Shown: one piece after another, positions 1 through 12,490 of the stretch | Layout of the letters: every line of letters starts with the position of its first letter | Numbering within the stretch: the stretch's first letter is position 1 | Position numbers and translations under genes: made by a program | NCBI RefSeq assembly: GCF_902686445.1 | Contig: NC_062214.1 | Location: 41,363,454 to 41,427,453, forward strand | From: Sciurus carolinensis | Taxonomy: Eukaryota > Chordata > Mammalia > Rodentia > Sciuridae | Reading direction: 5' to 3' | DNA: 64,000 nucleotides | Notes under the pieces: generated by a model | The model's input: only the letters and a program-made list of their open reading frames with translations | Told to the model about the DNA's origin: nothing | Database searches by the model: none

Positions 1-270
1 CTTTGATAAGACCCAGGAGCCAAGAAGAGGGGGTACTGAGAGACTCAGGACCAACTCAGAGCCACCGGGGAATATACCCCACCTGAAGGCCACCACCCCA
101 AGAAAGCAAGGTTCCTAGTAGAGCACCGCATTATCAAGTTCCTCCAAGACTTCAGGCTACTGAAGGCTAAGAGGTGAGTTATTAGAAATCTACAGAGACT
201 ATAATAGTCAATAGAGGAAATCTGCAATATCCCAGAGTTTCACTATTAGAGGGGTAGATACATGAACAAT

Positions 271-1323
271 ATGAGGAAAAAAAGGGAAGAAAATGTCCCA
301 AAAAAACCTACATGGTATAGCAATAATATTCAATGACAGCATGGCAGAAGAAATGTCAGAAAGGGAGTTCAGAATGTACATAATCAAAATGATCACGGAA
401 ACAAACGAAGAGATGAAAAAGCAAATGCAGGCATTGAAGGATGAGATGAAAGGGCAAATGCAGTAATTTAATGATCACACCAATTGACAGTTAAAAGAGC
501 AAATACAGAAAGCAAAAGATCATTTCAATAAAGAGTTAGAGATATTGAAAAAAAAATCAAACAGAAATCCTTGAAATGAAGGAAACAATAAACCAAGTGA
601 AAAACTCCATAGAAAACATAATCAATAAGATAGAACACCTGGAAGACAGAACCTCAGATATCAAAGACAAAATATTTAATCTTGAAAACAAAGTTGACCA
701 AACAAAGAAGATGGTAAGAAATCATGAACAGAATCTACAAGAATTATGGGATATCATGAAAAGGCCAAATTTAAGAATTATTGGGATTGAGGAAGGCTTA
801 GAGAAACTAACCAAAGGAATGAACAATCTATTCAATGAAATAATATCAGAAAATTTCCCAAATCTGAAGAATGAAACGGAAAATCAAGTACAAGAGGCTT
901 ATAGGACTCCAAATACACAAAATTACAATAGACCCACACCAAGGCACATTATACTGAAAATACCTAACATACAAAATAAAGACAGAATTTTAAAGTCTGC
1001 GAGAGAAAAGAATCAAATTACATTCAGGGGGAAACCATTCGGATATCAGCAGATTTTTCAATCCAGACCCTAAAAGCTAGAAGGGCCTGGAACAACATTT
1101 TTCAAGCTCTGAAAGAAAATGGATGCCAACCAAGAATCTTATACCCAGCAAAACTTACCTTCAGAATTGACAATGAAATAAAATCCTTCCATGATAAACA
1201 AAAGCTAAAAGAATTTACAAAAAGAAAGCCAGCATTACAACATTCTCAGCAAAATATTCCATAAGGAAGAGATGAAAAAAAAAAAAAAAGATGTAAATCA
1301 GCAAAGGGAGGAACTAGCCTAAA
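271..1323 (+). pseudogene. L1 ORF1 relic (RNA-binding chaperone)
   Basis: The ORF starts at ATG 271, at the same place as the young copy. An early stop (CAGTAA near 463) interrupts the coiled-coil part. An A9 tract near 548-556 shifts the frame, after which 576-1073 is open for 165 codons (METINQVKN-type start, RRM-like middle). A further shift near 1040 breaks the C-terminal domain, and an A14 run near 1275 has expanded. The protein would normally form trimers that coat L1 RNA. This copy cannot make it. Confidence 0.88.
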
Positions 1324-1353
1324 GGAATAGCCAAATAAAGGAGAAATCAAGTT

Positions 1354-1357
1354 GTGT

Positions 1358-1392
<35 letters not shown>

Positions 1393-4300
1393 AGCCAAAT
1401 GACCGGGAATACAAATCATATCTCAATAATAACCTTGAATGTTAATGGCCTGAAATCATCAATCAAAAGACATAGACTGACAGACTGGATTAAAAAGAAA
1501 AATCCAACAATATGCTGCCTGCAACAGACTCATCTCATAGAAAGAGACACCCACAGACTAAAGGTGAAAGGACGGGGAAAAACATACCATGCACACGGAC
1601 ACAGCAAAAAAGCTGGAGTATCCATCCTCATATCAGATAATGTGGACTTCAAGCCAAAGTTAGTCAGAAGGGATAAAGAAGGACATTTCATACTGCTTAA
1701 GGGAAACATAAATCAGCAAGACATAACAATCATAAATATCTATGCCCCAAACAGTGGCTCATCCATATACGTCAAACAAATCCTTCCCAACGCCAGAAAT
1801 CAAATAGACCACAACACAATAACACTAGCTTATTTTAACACACCTCTCTCACCACTGGACAGATCCTCCAAACAAAAATTGAACAAAGAAACCATAGATC
1901 TCAAAAACACAATGAATAATTTAGACTTAACGGACATTTATACAATATACCATCCAACAAAGAGCAAATACACTTTCTTCTCTGCAGCACATGGATCCTT
2001 CTCTAAAATAGACCATATATTATTCCACAAAGCTACTGTTAGCAAATACAAGAAGATGGAGATAATACCTTTTATTCTGCCAGATCATAATGGATTAGAA
2101 ATAAATGACAGAGTAAAAAACAGAAACTGCTCCAACACCTGGAGATTAAATAATATGCTACTGTATGATGAATGGATAACAGAAGATATCAGAAAGGAAA
2201 TTAAAAAATTCTTAGAGGTAAATGAGAACAAAGAAACAACATATCAAAATCTCTGGGACACTATGAAAGCAGTTCTTAGAGGAAAATTTATTTCATGGAG
2301 CACATTCAATAAAAGAAGAAAAAATCAACAAATAAACGACCTAATATTATGACTCAAAGCCCTAGGAAAAGAAGAACAGAGTAACACCAAAAGTAGTAGA
2401 AGACAGGAAATAGTTAAAATCAGAGCTGAAATCAATGAAATTGAAACAAAAGAAACAATTGAAAAAACTGACAAAATAAATAGTTGGGTCTTTGAAAAAA
2501 TAAAGAAAATTGATAAACGCTTAGCCACACTAACAAAGAGAAGAAGAGAGAAAAACCCAAATTACTAAAATTCAGAATGAACAAGGAAATATCACAAACA
2601 GACACGAGTGAAATACAAGACATAATTGGAAGCTGTTTTGAAAATCTATACTCCAACAAAATAGAAAATCTCGAAGACATCAACAGGTTTCTAGAGACAT
2701 ATGAATTACCTAAACTGAACCAGGAGGACATATACAATTTAAATAAATCAAATTCAAGTAACGAAATAGAAGAAGTCATCAAAAGGTAACAAACAAAGAA
2801 AAGTCCAGCACCAGATGGGTTCTCAGCCAAGTTCTACAAAACCTTTAAAGAAGAGCTCATTCCAATACTTCTCAAAGTATTTCATGAAATAGAAGAGGAG
2901 GGAACCCTCCCAAACTCATTCTATGAAGCCAATATCACCCTGATACCTAAACCAGACGGAGACACATTGAGGAAAGAAAATTTCAGACCAATATCCTTAA
3001 TGAACATTGATGCAAAAATTCTCAACAAAATCTTAGCAAATTGCATACAAAAATATATTAAAAAGATAGTGCACCACGATCAAGTGGGTTTCATCCTAGG
3101 GACACAAGGTTGGTTCAACATCCAGAAATCAATAAATATAATTCACCATATCAATAGACTTAAAGTCAAGAATCACATGATTATTTCCATAAATGCAGAA
3201 AAAGCATTTGATAAAATGCAGCATCCCTTCATTCTCAAAACACTGGAAAAAATAGGGATAGTGGCAACATTCCTTAACTTTGTAAAGCCCATGGCTAATA
3301 TCATTCTAAATGGTGAAAAACTGAAAGCATTCCCCCTAAAAACTGGAACAAGGCAGGGATGCCCTCTTTCACCACTTCTATTCAACATTGTCCTTGAAAC
3401 TCTTAGCCAGAGCAATTAGACAGACCAAGGAAATTAAAGAGATATGAATAGGAAAAGAAGAACTCAAACTATCCCTATTTGCTGATGACATGATTATATA
3501 TTTAGAGAAACCAGAAAATTCCACCAGAAAACTTTTAGAACTCATAAGTGAATTCAGTAAAGTAGTAGGTTACAAGATCAATGCTCATAAATCCAATGCA
3601 TTTTTATACATAAGTGATGAATCTTCAAAAAGAGAAGTTAAGAAAACTACCCCATTCACAATAGCTTCAAAAAAAATAAAATACTTGGGAATCAATCTAA
3701 CCAAAGAGGTGAAAAACCTATTCAATGAGAACTACAGAACACTAAAGAAAGAAATTAAAGAAAATCTTAGAAGATGGAAAGATCTCCCATGTTCTTGGAT
3801 AGGCAGAACTAATATTGTCAAAATGGCCATACTGCCAAAAGTGCTATACAGATTCAATGCAATTCCAATTAAAATCCCAATGACGTACCTTACAGAAATA
3901 GAGCAAGCAATCGTGAAATTCATCTGGAAGAATAAGAAACCCAGAATAGCTAAAGCAATCCTTAGCAGGAAGAGTGAAGCAGGGGGTATCGCAATACCAG
4001 AACTTCAACTATACTACAAAGCAACAGTAACAAAAACGGCATTGTATTGGCACCAAAATAGACAGGTAGATCAATTGTACAGAATAGAGGACACGGACAC
4101 AAACCCAAACAAATACAATTTTCTTATACTAGACAAAGGGGCCAAAAATATCCAATGGAGAAAAGACAACCTCTTCAACAAATGGTGCTGGGAAAACTGG
4201 AAAACCATATGCAACAGAATGAAACTAAACCCCTATCTCTCACCTTGCACAAAAATCAACTCAAAATGGATCAAGGACCTTGAAATCAGACCAGAGACCC

Positions 4301-5203
4301 TGCATCTTATAGAAGAAAAAGTAGGTCCAAATCTTCAACTTGTTGGCTTAGGACCAGACTTCCTTAACAGGACTCCCATAGCCCAAGAAATAAAAGCAAG
4401 AATCAATAACTGGAACAGATTCAAACTAAACAGCTTTCTCTCAGCAAAGGAAACTATCAGCAATGCGAAGAGAGAGCCTACAGAGTGGGAGAAAATCTTT
4501 GCCACTCATACTTCAGAGAGAGCACTCATTTCCAGAATATATAAAGAACTCAAAAATCTCTACACCAAGAATACAAATAACTCAATCAACAAATGGGCTA
4601 AGGATATGAACAGCCGCTTCACAGAAGAAGATCTACAAGCAATCAACAAACATATGAGAAAATGTTCAACATCTTTAGTAATAAGAGAAATGCAAATCAA
4701 TACTACACTAAGATTCCATCTCACCCCAATTAGAATGGCAATTATCAAGAATACAAGCAACAATAGTTGTTGGAGAGGATGTGGGGAAAAGGTATACTCA
4801 TACATTGCTGGTGGGGCTGCAAATTAGTGCAGCCACTCTGGAAAGCAGTGTGGAGATTCCTTAGAAAACTTGGAAGGGAACCACCATTTGATCCAGCTAT
4901 CCCACTCCTCTGCCTATACCCAAAGGACTTAAAATCAGCATACTACAGAGATACAGCCATATCAATGTTCATAGTTGCTCAATTCACAATAGCCAGATTG
5001 TGGAACCAACCTAGATGTCCTTCAATTGATGAATGGATAAAGAAACTGTGGTATATATGTACAATGGAATATTACTCAGCTATAAAGAAGAATAAATTAT
5101 GGCATTTGCAGGCAAATGGATGCAGTTGGAGAATATCATGCTAAGTGAGATAAGCCAATCTCAAAAAACCAAAGGACAAATGATCTCACTGATAAGCGGA
5201 TGA
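1354..5203 (+). pseudogene. L1 ORF2 relic (endonuclease / reverse transcriptase)
   Basis: Open pieces at 1354-2352, 2577-2789, 2967-3419, 3490-4827 and 4767-5144 together cover endonuclease, reverse transcriptase and cysteine-rich tail. The usual GDFN endonuclease motif reads AYFN, so a catalytic Asp is lost. FADD of the reverse transcriptase survives at about 3478-3489. A stop near 2350 and several indels (about 2545, 2787, 3419) split the frame. A run of more than 30 A bases (about 1359-1390) has grown at the start of ORF2. Confidence 0.9.
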
Positions 5204-5499
5204 TGACACATATAGGGGGTGGGAAGGGGGTAAGAATGGAGGAAGGAGGGAGTCTACAGAGGGATAAAAGGGGGATAGGGGTGGGGGGAGAAAAAAATAA
5301 GAGAATAAATCAAAAACTATTACCCTATGTAAATGTATGATTACACAAATGGTATGCCTCTACTTCATGTACAAACAGAGAAACAAGATGTATCCCATTA
5401 GTTTACAATAAAAATGAATTTAAAAAAAAAATGAGAAAAAAAAACATCAATGGTCCAAACATGCCAATGAAAAGACAGATCATCAGAGTCGGTCCAAAA

Positions 5500-5816
5500 A
5501 AATAAAAAGATTCAACTATATGTGTCTTTAAGAAAATGACTTTAAATAAAAAGATAAATTTAGTTACAAAGTAGGGGGGGCAGGGCAGGGGAGGGAGAAG
5601 GATACACTACAGTAACACAAATCAAAAGAAAGTGGGAGCAGCAACTTTAATTTCAGAAAAAGTCAACTTCAGAGCAAGGGATAAGAAGGAACTTAATAAT
5701 AAAGGGATCAATACTCCAAAAGACAAAATGGTCATTACTGTGTATGACATAACAAGAGAAAGTCAAAATATGTGAGGCAAAGCTTGATAGAACTGAAGAA
5801 CTAACAGATGAACCCA
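5500..5816 (+). mobile_element. Ancient L1 ORF2 fragment, first part
   Basis: AT-rich text resembling old L1 ORF2 sense strand. It ends where a MaLR-type LTR begins, and similar L1 text resumes after that LTR. Identity is low and the left edge is uncertain. Confidence 0.4.
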
Positions 5817-6252
5817 TGCTGTGGTTTGGATGTGGTTTATCCCCCACAGTGTCATGCGCTAGAAGGCTGGTCCACAGTGTGGTAGCATTCAGATGTGGCA
5901 ACTCTCAGAAGTGGGCTTTAATTGAAGGTGATTAGGTCACTAGTGGTGTAGACCTTGAAAAGGATTAATGTAGTTCTCAGGGAATCCCAGTTAGTTCTCA
6001 GTAAGCAAATTGTTATAAAAAGAGAAAGCCTGCTCCTTGAATGCCTCCTGTGTCCTGTCTCACTAGGTGACTGTTCTCTCCCTCTAGCACACACTCCTAC
6101 AATGATACCATCGACACGTTGTGACAAGGCCAGAAGATTCTCAACAGAGGCCAAACAAATGTGGCTACCTGATCATGAACGTTGAGTCTTTAATGCCATA
6201 AGCTAAATAAGCCCAGTGTGTGTGTCACAGCAAGAAAATATAGACTAAGACA
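5817..6252 (+). mobile_element. MST/MLT-like MaLR solo LTR
   Basis: It begins TGCTGTGGTTTGGATGTGG and ends near AGACTAAGACA, the shape of mammalian MaLR (MST/THE1-type) LTRs. Internally it has the usual order: GTGATTAGGTCAC, TATAAAAAGAG-like TATA region at about 6014 and an AATAAG-type signal near 6206. No internal retroviral region is attached, so it is a solo LTR. No clear 5-bp target duplication remains. Confidence 0.7.
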
Positions 6253-6697
6253 ACTAACTATTTGAATTGGAAAGTTCCAACACTTCTCTATGACAAAGGG
6301 ACAGATCCAGCAATACTCCTAGATTAAACAACACATTTCTAGGTAACATAGATTTGAGAAGAAACCTCAAGATAATATTTTAAACATCTTGAACTGAATT
6401 AAAATGGAAATGCAATTTATCAAAATTTATGCAATGCAGCAAAAGCAGTACCTAAAGGAAAATTTATACCATCCTATGCATATATTAGGAAAAAAAAGAA
6501 AAATCATAAATTAATCACTTAAGTTTCCACCTTAGGAAACTAGAAAAAGAATGCATTAATTGCAAAACAAAAAAACAAATTTAAAAAAATGAAAACTACA
6601 GTAGAAATTAATATAATTGAAAACAGGAACTCAAATGAGGAAAATCAACAAAACCAAAAGTTGGTTCTCCAAAAATACCAATAAAATCAATAAATAT
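6253..6697 (+). mobile_element. Ancient L1 ORF2 fragment, middle part
   Basis: Text such as AAACCAAAAGTTGGTTCTCC with nearby AATAAAATCAATAAA matches the L1 ORF2 stretch encoding 'KxSWFFxKINKID' in decayed form, sense strand. It is the continuation of the fragment before 5817. Confidence 0.65.
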
Positions 6698-7132
6698 TGC
6701 TATAGTTTGAATGTGAGGTGTCCCCCAAAAGCTCACATGTGAGACAATGTAAGAAGGTTCAGAGGAGAAAAGATTGGGTTATGAGAGTCTTAATCCAATC
6801 AGTGAATTAATCCCCTAATAAGGATTAACTGAATGGTAACTAAAGTGGTAGGGCATGGCTGGAGGAGGTGAGAATTAGGGGCGTGGCTTTGGGATATTTT
6901 TTGCATCTGGAGAAAGGAGTCTCTCTCTACTTTCTGATTACTATGTGAGCTGCTTCTCTCTGCCACACTCTTCTGTCATGACATTCAGCCTCAACTCGAG
7001 CCCCAAGGATTTGAGCCAGCCTTCTATGGATTCAGACCTCTGAAACTGTGAGCCCCTAAATAAACCTTTTCTCCTCTACAATTGTGCTGGTGGAGTCCTT
7101 TAGTCAGAGCAGCAAAAAAGCTGTCTAAAACA
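6698..7132 (+). mobile_element. MaLR-type solo LTR
   Basis: It runs from TGCTATAGTTTGAATGTGAG to CTGTCTAAAACA and closely resembles the LTR at 12085-12490. An imperfect 5-bp target duplication flanks it (AATAT at 6693-6697, AATGT at 7133-7137), as expected for ERVL-MaLR. L1 text continues directly on both sides, so it inserted into the old L1. It has an AATAAA near 7059. Confidence 0.75.
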
Positions 7133-7260
7133 AATGTCTAGCCAGGTTACCTAAAGGGAGGGAGGTTACCTAGAGGGAGGGAAGGAAAGGAGGAAGAAAG
7201 AGAGAGAGAAGACACCAATTGCTAATACTAAAAATCAATCACACAACTATGCACAAGCAA
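7133..7260 (+). mobile_element. Ancient L1 ORF2 fragment, last part
   Basis: GTCTAGCCAGGTTACC followed by a purine-rich run and GAGAGAAGACACCAATTGC resembles the L1 ORF2 stretch just after the part ending at 6697. A local GGGAGG-type expansion (7155-7205) has been added. Confidence 0.5.
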
Positions 7261-7630
7261 GCCAAGGGTCCAGCCACTGAGGCCAGACAACCCTCAGTAA
7301 CTATTCCCATCTGACCTCACTGTGAGACAGTTGAGTGTGGTCGACTTATTATCTATTATACTTATGAACTTTCTATATTGATTCTTATTTTCATTCACTA
7401 AATTTTTTTGCTAATTATATCTTACAAAAATTTATGATGATACAAACTCTGGAGGTAATGACATTATTTACCTAGTTTCTAGTTTATATATAGCTCAAAA
7501 TAATTGGGATCATATTCAACAAATATCAAAATTCAAACTTCTATGCCATGCTTAACATCAACATGAACCAAAGTGTAAAAAAAAAAATGTCACCATAGCT
7601 ACTATCATCTACTGACATTTGATTGTCTAG
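7261..7630. other. Unassigned AT-rich intron sequence
   Basis: No exon, no recognisable repeat, short open frames only. Confidence 0.5.
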
Positions 7631-7631
7631 T

Positions 7632-7845
7632 GCAGGGATGTGCAAACTAATGGCCAGAGGGTCAAATTTAGCACTCAGCCTATTTTTTAAATAAACTTTT
7701 ACTGACTCAGCCATGCCCATTTATGTTCCCTCCTGTCTATGGTCTCCCTCCACATAGTCTCAAGTAACTGAAACAGATCATGTGGCCCACATACCCTAAC
7801 ATATTTATTATTTAGTCCTTAGCAGAAAAGGTCTGCCAATCCCTC
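7632..7845 (-). mobile_element. Short hAT-type DNA transposon remnant
   Basis: The ends GCAGGGATGTGCAAACTAATGG and CTGCCAATCCCTC, with ATAAACTTTTACTGA and CAGCCATGCCCATTTATG inside, match a common non-autonomous hAT-Charlie type mammalian repeat. I do not assign the exact subfamily. Confidence 0.6.
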
Positions 7846-8010
7846 TTGCAGGCACTGTGCTGAGCAACTGATATAGATTACCACACTGTGAAAAACACAG
7901 TGTGGTAGAAATGATTATTACCCATTTAGGAAGACACTGAGGTTATGAAGATCAAATCACAAGCAGTCAAGTCAGTCTTGACACCAAATTCACTGGTTCC
8001 AGGGTGGATA
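7846..8010 (-). mobile_element. MIR SINE remnant
   Basis: GGCACTGTGCTGAGCAACTG, ATTATTACCCATTTAGGAAG and ACTGAGGTTATGAAGATCAAA follow the order of a reverse-oriented MIR. Degraded. Confidence 0.55.
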
Positions 8011-8862
8011 CCAAACCACCAAGCTGTGCTAGGTATGAGCTGGGGGGAAAACATGATTCTAATTTTACATAACTTCACTAGTACAAAGGTAAAGAGCCTA
8101 AGCCCACCCCAGAAAAACAGATCCCCATACAACTCTGAGGAAACATTTCCTGAATTTCATGATTATCAGTGACATCAGAGTACTAACGACTTCCCCATGA
8201 GGGCATCATGCATGCTGTTTGCTCCTATTCCCCTACAGATCAGGTCCTAACCTTGTGGCTGGTGTCTGGCTGACACCAGCCCACTGACTTTGCATTCTGC
8301 CCCTGCCCTGCCTACCAAGTCTATGTGCATTATCATGCCAATCCCCTCCCTAAATACACAGTCTTTAACTCAGGGCATATTATTCATTCTCTGAGTTAAA
8401 CAGACTTCAGTGGGACAACCTTAGAGTCTAACCACAATGCATATAAATACTCAGAGGACAAAACCAAGAGCCAAGTTCTGAGAAACTAAACACAACAGTC
8501 ATTTTTCAGAATGTCATTATATTTTAAGACAACAGGTTTCTTTTAGAAGAAAACTCCACCATTTTAATAATAGCAAAAGACCGAAAGGTAACCTAAGAAG
8601 AATAAAAAACATTTTTGTTCTAAGGAATCAATTCAAGATACAAGTTTTCTTAAGTCCTGGACACCACAACTGAAAAATGCATTTGGCTTAGGACCTACTA
8701 GAAATCCTCAGAACACAATCAAGTCCCTCCATCCATCCATCTTAAAGTCACAAAGCACAAGAGTATATTAAAGACTCTTTCAACTTTTGTAACAAGCCTA
8801 TTAATTTGGTTTAACCCAATGTTTCCCAGACTTACTTAAAAGAGAATATTTCCTTCCCTCCC

Positions 8863-8863
<1 letters not shown>
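8011..8863. other. Unassigned intron sequence
   Basis: No exon or clear repeat seen. The open frames here are short and lack splice signals or family motifs. Confidence 0.5.

Positions 8864-8906
<43 letters not shown>
8864..8906. repeat. (GT)n microsatellite
   Basis: About 21 uninterrupted GT units. Likely length-variable. Confidence 0.97.
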
Positions 8907-8907
<1 letters not shown>

Positions 8908-9109
8908 CCATATTTATATAGGAATAACCCATCAATAAAATTTAACAAGCCCTGAACTAAAGAACTGGAACTAGAATCTGGGGAAGATACACATTAAATA
9001 CATAATAGAAAATTATAAAATAAATAGCATTACCCTGAGAAGGAAAATATAAGGCCAAGAGAAAATATTCTGGAAAATGCTGCTAAGGTAGATAGATGCT
9101 AAACTAGAA

Positions 9110-9290
9110 ATCAGAGCATTACTGTGATCACAGTTCGGACACTAACTCTCTGTGTAATCCTAAAGAGCCTTCAGCAAAAGATACACTGTGTTGTAGGCCT
9201 CAGATTTCCCAATATGACATGAAAAGGTTGGATAAGATCAGCTCTAAGATTCCATCCATTTTGAATATTCTGTCATTAATTCAATGTGAA
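9110..9290 (+). mobile_element. MIR-like remnant
   Basis: ACACTAACTCTCTGTGTAAT, GGCCTCAGATTTCCC and a GATTCCATC-type end resemble a diverged MIR in sense orientation. Weak. Confidence 0.4.
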
Positions 9291-9764
9291 ATGAGAAATG
9301 AGTAAGAAATTTCAATATACTACTTAGACACTTCAAAAGAAATACTGATGGCTCAGATAATGAAACTAAATGGGAAAAATGTCTTCAAAATATATGTTCA
9401 GAATTTAAATTAGCTCAGTATTTTTTTGAAGCAATAATGAAGCAGTAAGAACTTCAATGGAAAATTAAGGTCTGCCATGATCTGATCCATTTTCTTTCCC
9501 CAGTCTTGGCACTTCCATTCCTGTACCCCCATGCTCCAAGCTCTCACTCAGTTTCCCCCAAAGCCCCAAGGTAATAGGTTCTTCTGAGCTCAGGCCATCA
9601 GAAAGCCTTTCTGACCCAACCCAGGATTCCCAACATCAACTTAGTTCTATGACTACCCTCAAGGCTGACCCTTTTCTGAACCCTTCCTGACCTCTTCATC
9701 CACCTTCTAAAGATATGACCTGTTGACTAAACCTTTATTTGTATCTCCACCAATCATATGCTGA

Positions 9765-9930
9765 CTTCTAGCTGACCTTGTCACCTACTGGCTATGCAAC
9801 AAGTTTCTTAGCTACTCCAACCTCCACTTCCTACAATAGAATAATGAAATGTCCACATTGCAGGATTGTTATGACATTCCAATGAATTATTACATGGAAA
9901 ATGCTTAGAATAGTGGCTGGCCACAGCAAC
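9765..9930 (+). mobile_element. MIR SINE remnant
   Basis: CACCTACTGGCTATGCAAC, CCTCCACTTCCTACAATAG, GGATTGTTATGACATTCC and GCTTAGAATAGTGGCTGGCC follow MIR consensus order on the plus strand. Confidence 0.6.
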
Positions 9931-10459
9931 GGCTTATGGTCAGGACAGTCTCCTGCTTTCACTTCATTCCTTATGAACAGAAACTTGGTTTTGTTACACA
10001 TGTAAATATGTCCAGATGAAAAAACATCATGTGGCATAGCTCTGCAAAGAATAGAGACCCAAGTTATTGAGAAGGGCTTATCAGAGGAGTAAGGTCAGCT
10101 AATATATACCCCTTTGCCCTTCTTCATTCCTCCTGATTTATCTCAGATGTCACGATGTGGTTGCAAAGACTTCTCAAAACCAGAGGGAAGGTCCAAGAGA
10201 ATTATACAGACTTTAGCTGTGATAACTAGAAACAACTAATCTCATGCCACCAGGAGCTAATCTCTGTAGTTCTCATTCAGTGTTAGGGCACCTCTTCTCC
10301 AGGTGGTGTAACCTACAGCCACGTGTACTACCTGATCCAGTTAACTCTTGGCAACAACAAGAACATATTCCATTATCTGTTTACAAGTTTGGTTTCTCCA
10401 CCAGTAGGAAACTATCATATTCATGTTCACACAAGATCTCTCACAAGCAAGTGCTTGAT
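9931..10459. other. Unassigned intron sequence
   Basis: No exon or family-level repeat recognised. A 74-codon open frame at 10244-10468 has no features of a gene. Confidence 0.5.
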
Positions 10460-10474
10460 AAAAGTTAACTGAAC

Positions 10475-10679
10475 GGCAGGCACAGTGATGCATGTCTGTA
10501 ATCCCAACGACTTGGGAGGCTGAGGCAGGAGGATTGTGAATTCAAAGCCAGCCTCAGCAACTTAGTGAGGCATTAAGTACCTCAGTGAAACCCTGTCTTT
10601 AATTAAAATATAAAAAAGAGCTGCAGATGTGGCTCAGTAGTTGAGTGCCCATGAGTTCAATCCCAGGTACAGGGGGGAA
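10475..10679 (+). mobile_element. B1-ID composite SINE (squirrel type)
   Basis: The left half is 7SL-derived B1 (TGTAATCCCAACGACTTGGG, GAGGCTGAGGCAGGAGGAT). The right half is tRNA-derived ID (ATGTGGCTCAGTAGTTGAGT, GAGTTCAATCCC). A 15-bp direct repeat AAAAGTTAACTGAAC flanks it at 10460-10474 and 10680-10694. It sits at the left edge of the MaLR internal region. Confidence 0.9.
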
Positions 10680-10694
10680 AAAAGTTAACTGAAC

Positions 10695-12084
10695 AACTGA
10701 AGTGACAACAATGGCCATTAAATTGGTATCACGAGTGGGGGCATTGCTGTGACTAACCTGACCATGTGTTTCAGAAATTTTTGAGCTTTTTGGTATTAGT
10801 GGGAGGAATTTTGAGATGTATAGCAATGCAATCTGGAAATGCTTTAGATTGTTGTAAGCAGAGATTAATGGCTGATTCTTGTGGGAGCTCAGAAGACCAG
10901 AATGTTGTTAGGACCATGATCAGTGAAGGGTTCAGAAAAGGAGGACTGCATTGGATTTTAGAGTAGAGACCATGTTATGTTCTGGCTGAGAAGTTGTCTG
11001 CATTTTGCCCATGTCCTGAGACTTTCTGTGAGACTGATTTTAGAAGCGATGGACTTCTCAATCTGGCAGAAGAAATGTCTAGGCAGCATAGCACTCAGGC
11101 AGTGGCATGGATATTGCTGGTGGTTTTTAGCCAAATTTATTGTGATAATCAAGAGCAGAAGGCAGAGCATAAAGATTTTTAAAATGTGGATTTAAAGGCT
11201 GGAGTAAAATAAGGCTGAGGAAATTGCAGTTGTTAAAGACATTACTACCATTAAAGGAATGCTAAAGACTATACCTAGAGACAATAAGAAAGGTGGCTTA
11301 AGGGCATCTCAGGAACTGGCAAGACCATACCCATCTCAAGCTCAATGGATAAAGATGAAAATCTCTTGAGAAGAGACTAGTAGGGCTGCTTTCTTGCACG
11401 GGGGGCCTAGGAAGCTTTTTCAACATGCTCAGCCACCCAGACCCTCAGAGGCTGCTGCAGCAAGGGTTCCTGATGGCTTGGCAACTTATCAAGATGGTGG
11501 CAGACCTTGGGTAAACCACGTGGTGCTGGTTCTGCAGGAATGCAGGATGCTGGAGTTAGGGGGTCATGGAGGTTTCCACCAAGATTTCAAAGAAAGGCTT
11601 GGGAAGACAGACAATGTGCAGCAGTGTTGGAGTCCCTGTGGGTACCCCCCTGAGAAAACCAAAAGGGTAAAGGTGTAAGGAGGAAGCTGAAGCTGCAGTG
11701 GCATTAAGAAATGCCAGTAATGTGGACCATCATCTTAGGAAAGCTGCAGGAATCATAGAGACAACAATCCAAGCTCCAAATGCTGGACATGGAGCTACAG
11801 GACTTGTTTGTCCAGCTGGATTTTGGTCTTGCTTGGGTCCCATCCCTTCTTTCTATGCCCCTATTTTTGAAAATGAAAATGTCTACTCAGTTCCTTTATA
11901 TGTTGGATATTTGTAAATTGATTTTACTCTTATAGGAGCTCTCTGATTGTCTTGAATTCAGGGAAGACTTTGGACTTGAACTTTGAGCAATCTCAGAACT
12001 GTTGAGACTGTGAAGATTTGTGGAAATGGACAAAACGTAATGCATTGTAAGAAGGTTGTAAGCTTTTGGGGGCCAGGGGTGGAA
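10695..12084 (+). mobile_element. MaLR-type retrotransposon internal region
   Basis: It begins with text like ATTGGTATCACGAGTGGGG and ends with a polypurine tract (GGGGGCCAGGGGTGGAA) directly before the LTR at 12085. No gag, protease or polymerase reading frame is visible, in line with non-autonomous ERVL-MaLR elements. The longest open frames are under 100 codons. No 5' LTR is present; a SINE and unassigned sequence lie there instead. Confidence 0.65.
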
Positions 12085-12490
12085 TGTTAGGTTTGGATGT
12101 GAGGTGTCCCCCAAAAGCTCACAGGTGAGACAATGCAGGAAGGTTCAGAGGAGAAACAATTGGGTTGTAAAAGTCTTAACCCAATCAGTGAATTAATCCC
12201 TAGTGGGATTAATTTAAGAGGTAGGGTGTGGCTGGAGGAGGTGGGAATTGGGGCGTGGTTATGGGATATATATTTTTTATCTGGAGAGTGGAATCTTTCT
12301 CTGCTTCCTGAGAATGCGAGCTGTTTCCCTCTTCCGCACTCTGCTGCCATGATGTACTGCCTCACCTCAAGCCCAGAGGAATGGAGCTGGACTTCTATGG
12401 ACTAAGACCTCTGAAACCATGAGACCTCAAACTCTTCCTCCCCTACAATTGTTCTGGTCAGATCTTTTAGTCACAGCAGCAAAAAAGATG
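12085..12490 (+). mobile_element. MaLR-type 3' LTR
   Basis: It begins TGTTAGGTTTGGATGTGAGG after a polypurine tract and aligns with the solo LTR at 6698-7132 over most of its length. The expected last bases (CTGTCTAAAACA) are missing. Instead an 18-bp copy of an upstream LTR segment (GATCTTTTAGTCACAGCA) follows. Confidence 0.75.

Larger units (their letters stand above)
1..5430 (+). mobile_element. Decayed L1 retrotransposon (5' end outside the window)
   Basis: This L1 aligns throughout with the young copy at 54494-60804: 5' UTR tail (1-270), ORF1 relic, ORF2 relic, G-rich 3' UTR, an AATAAA at 5407-5412 and a short A tail ending about 5430. Reading frames are broken by stops and shifts. The 5' end is cut by the window edge, so length and target-site duplication cannot be judged. 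Its 3' UTR is longer than that of the young copy and lacks the telomere-like insert seen there. Confidence 0.93.

Noticed and set aside
6698..12490. The two similar LTRs as the ends of one provirus
   Set aside because: Old L1 sequence continues across both sides of the 6698-7132 LTR, and SINEs, MIRs and unassigned intron fill the gap, so it is an independent solo LTR.
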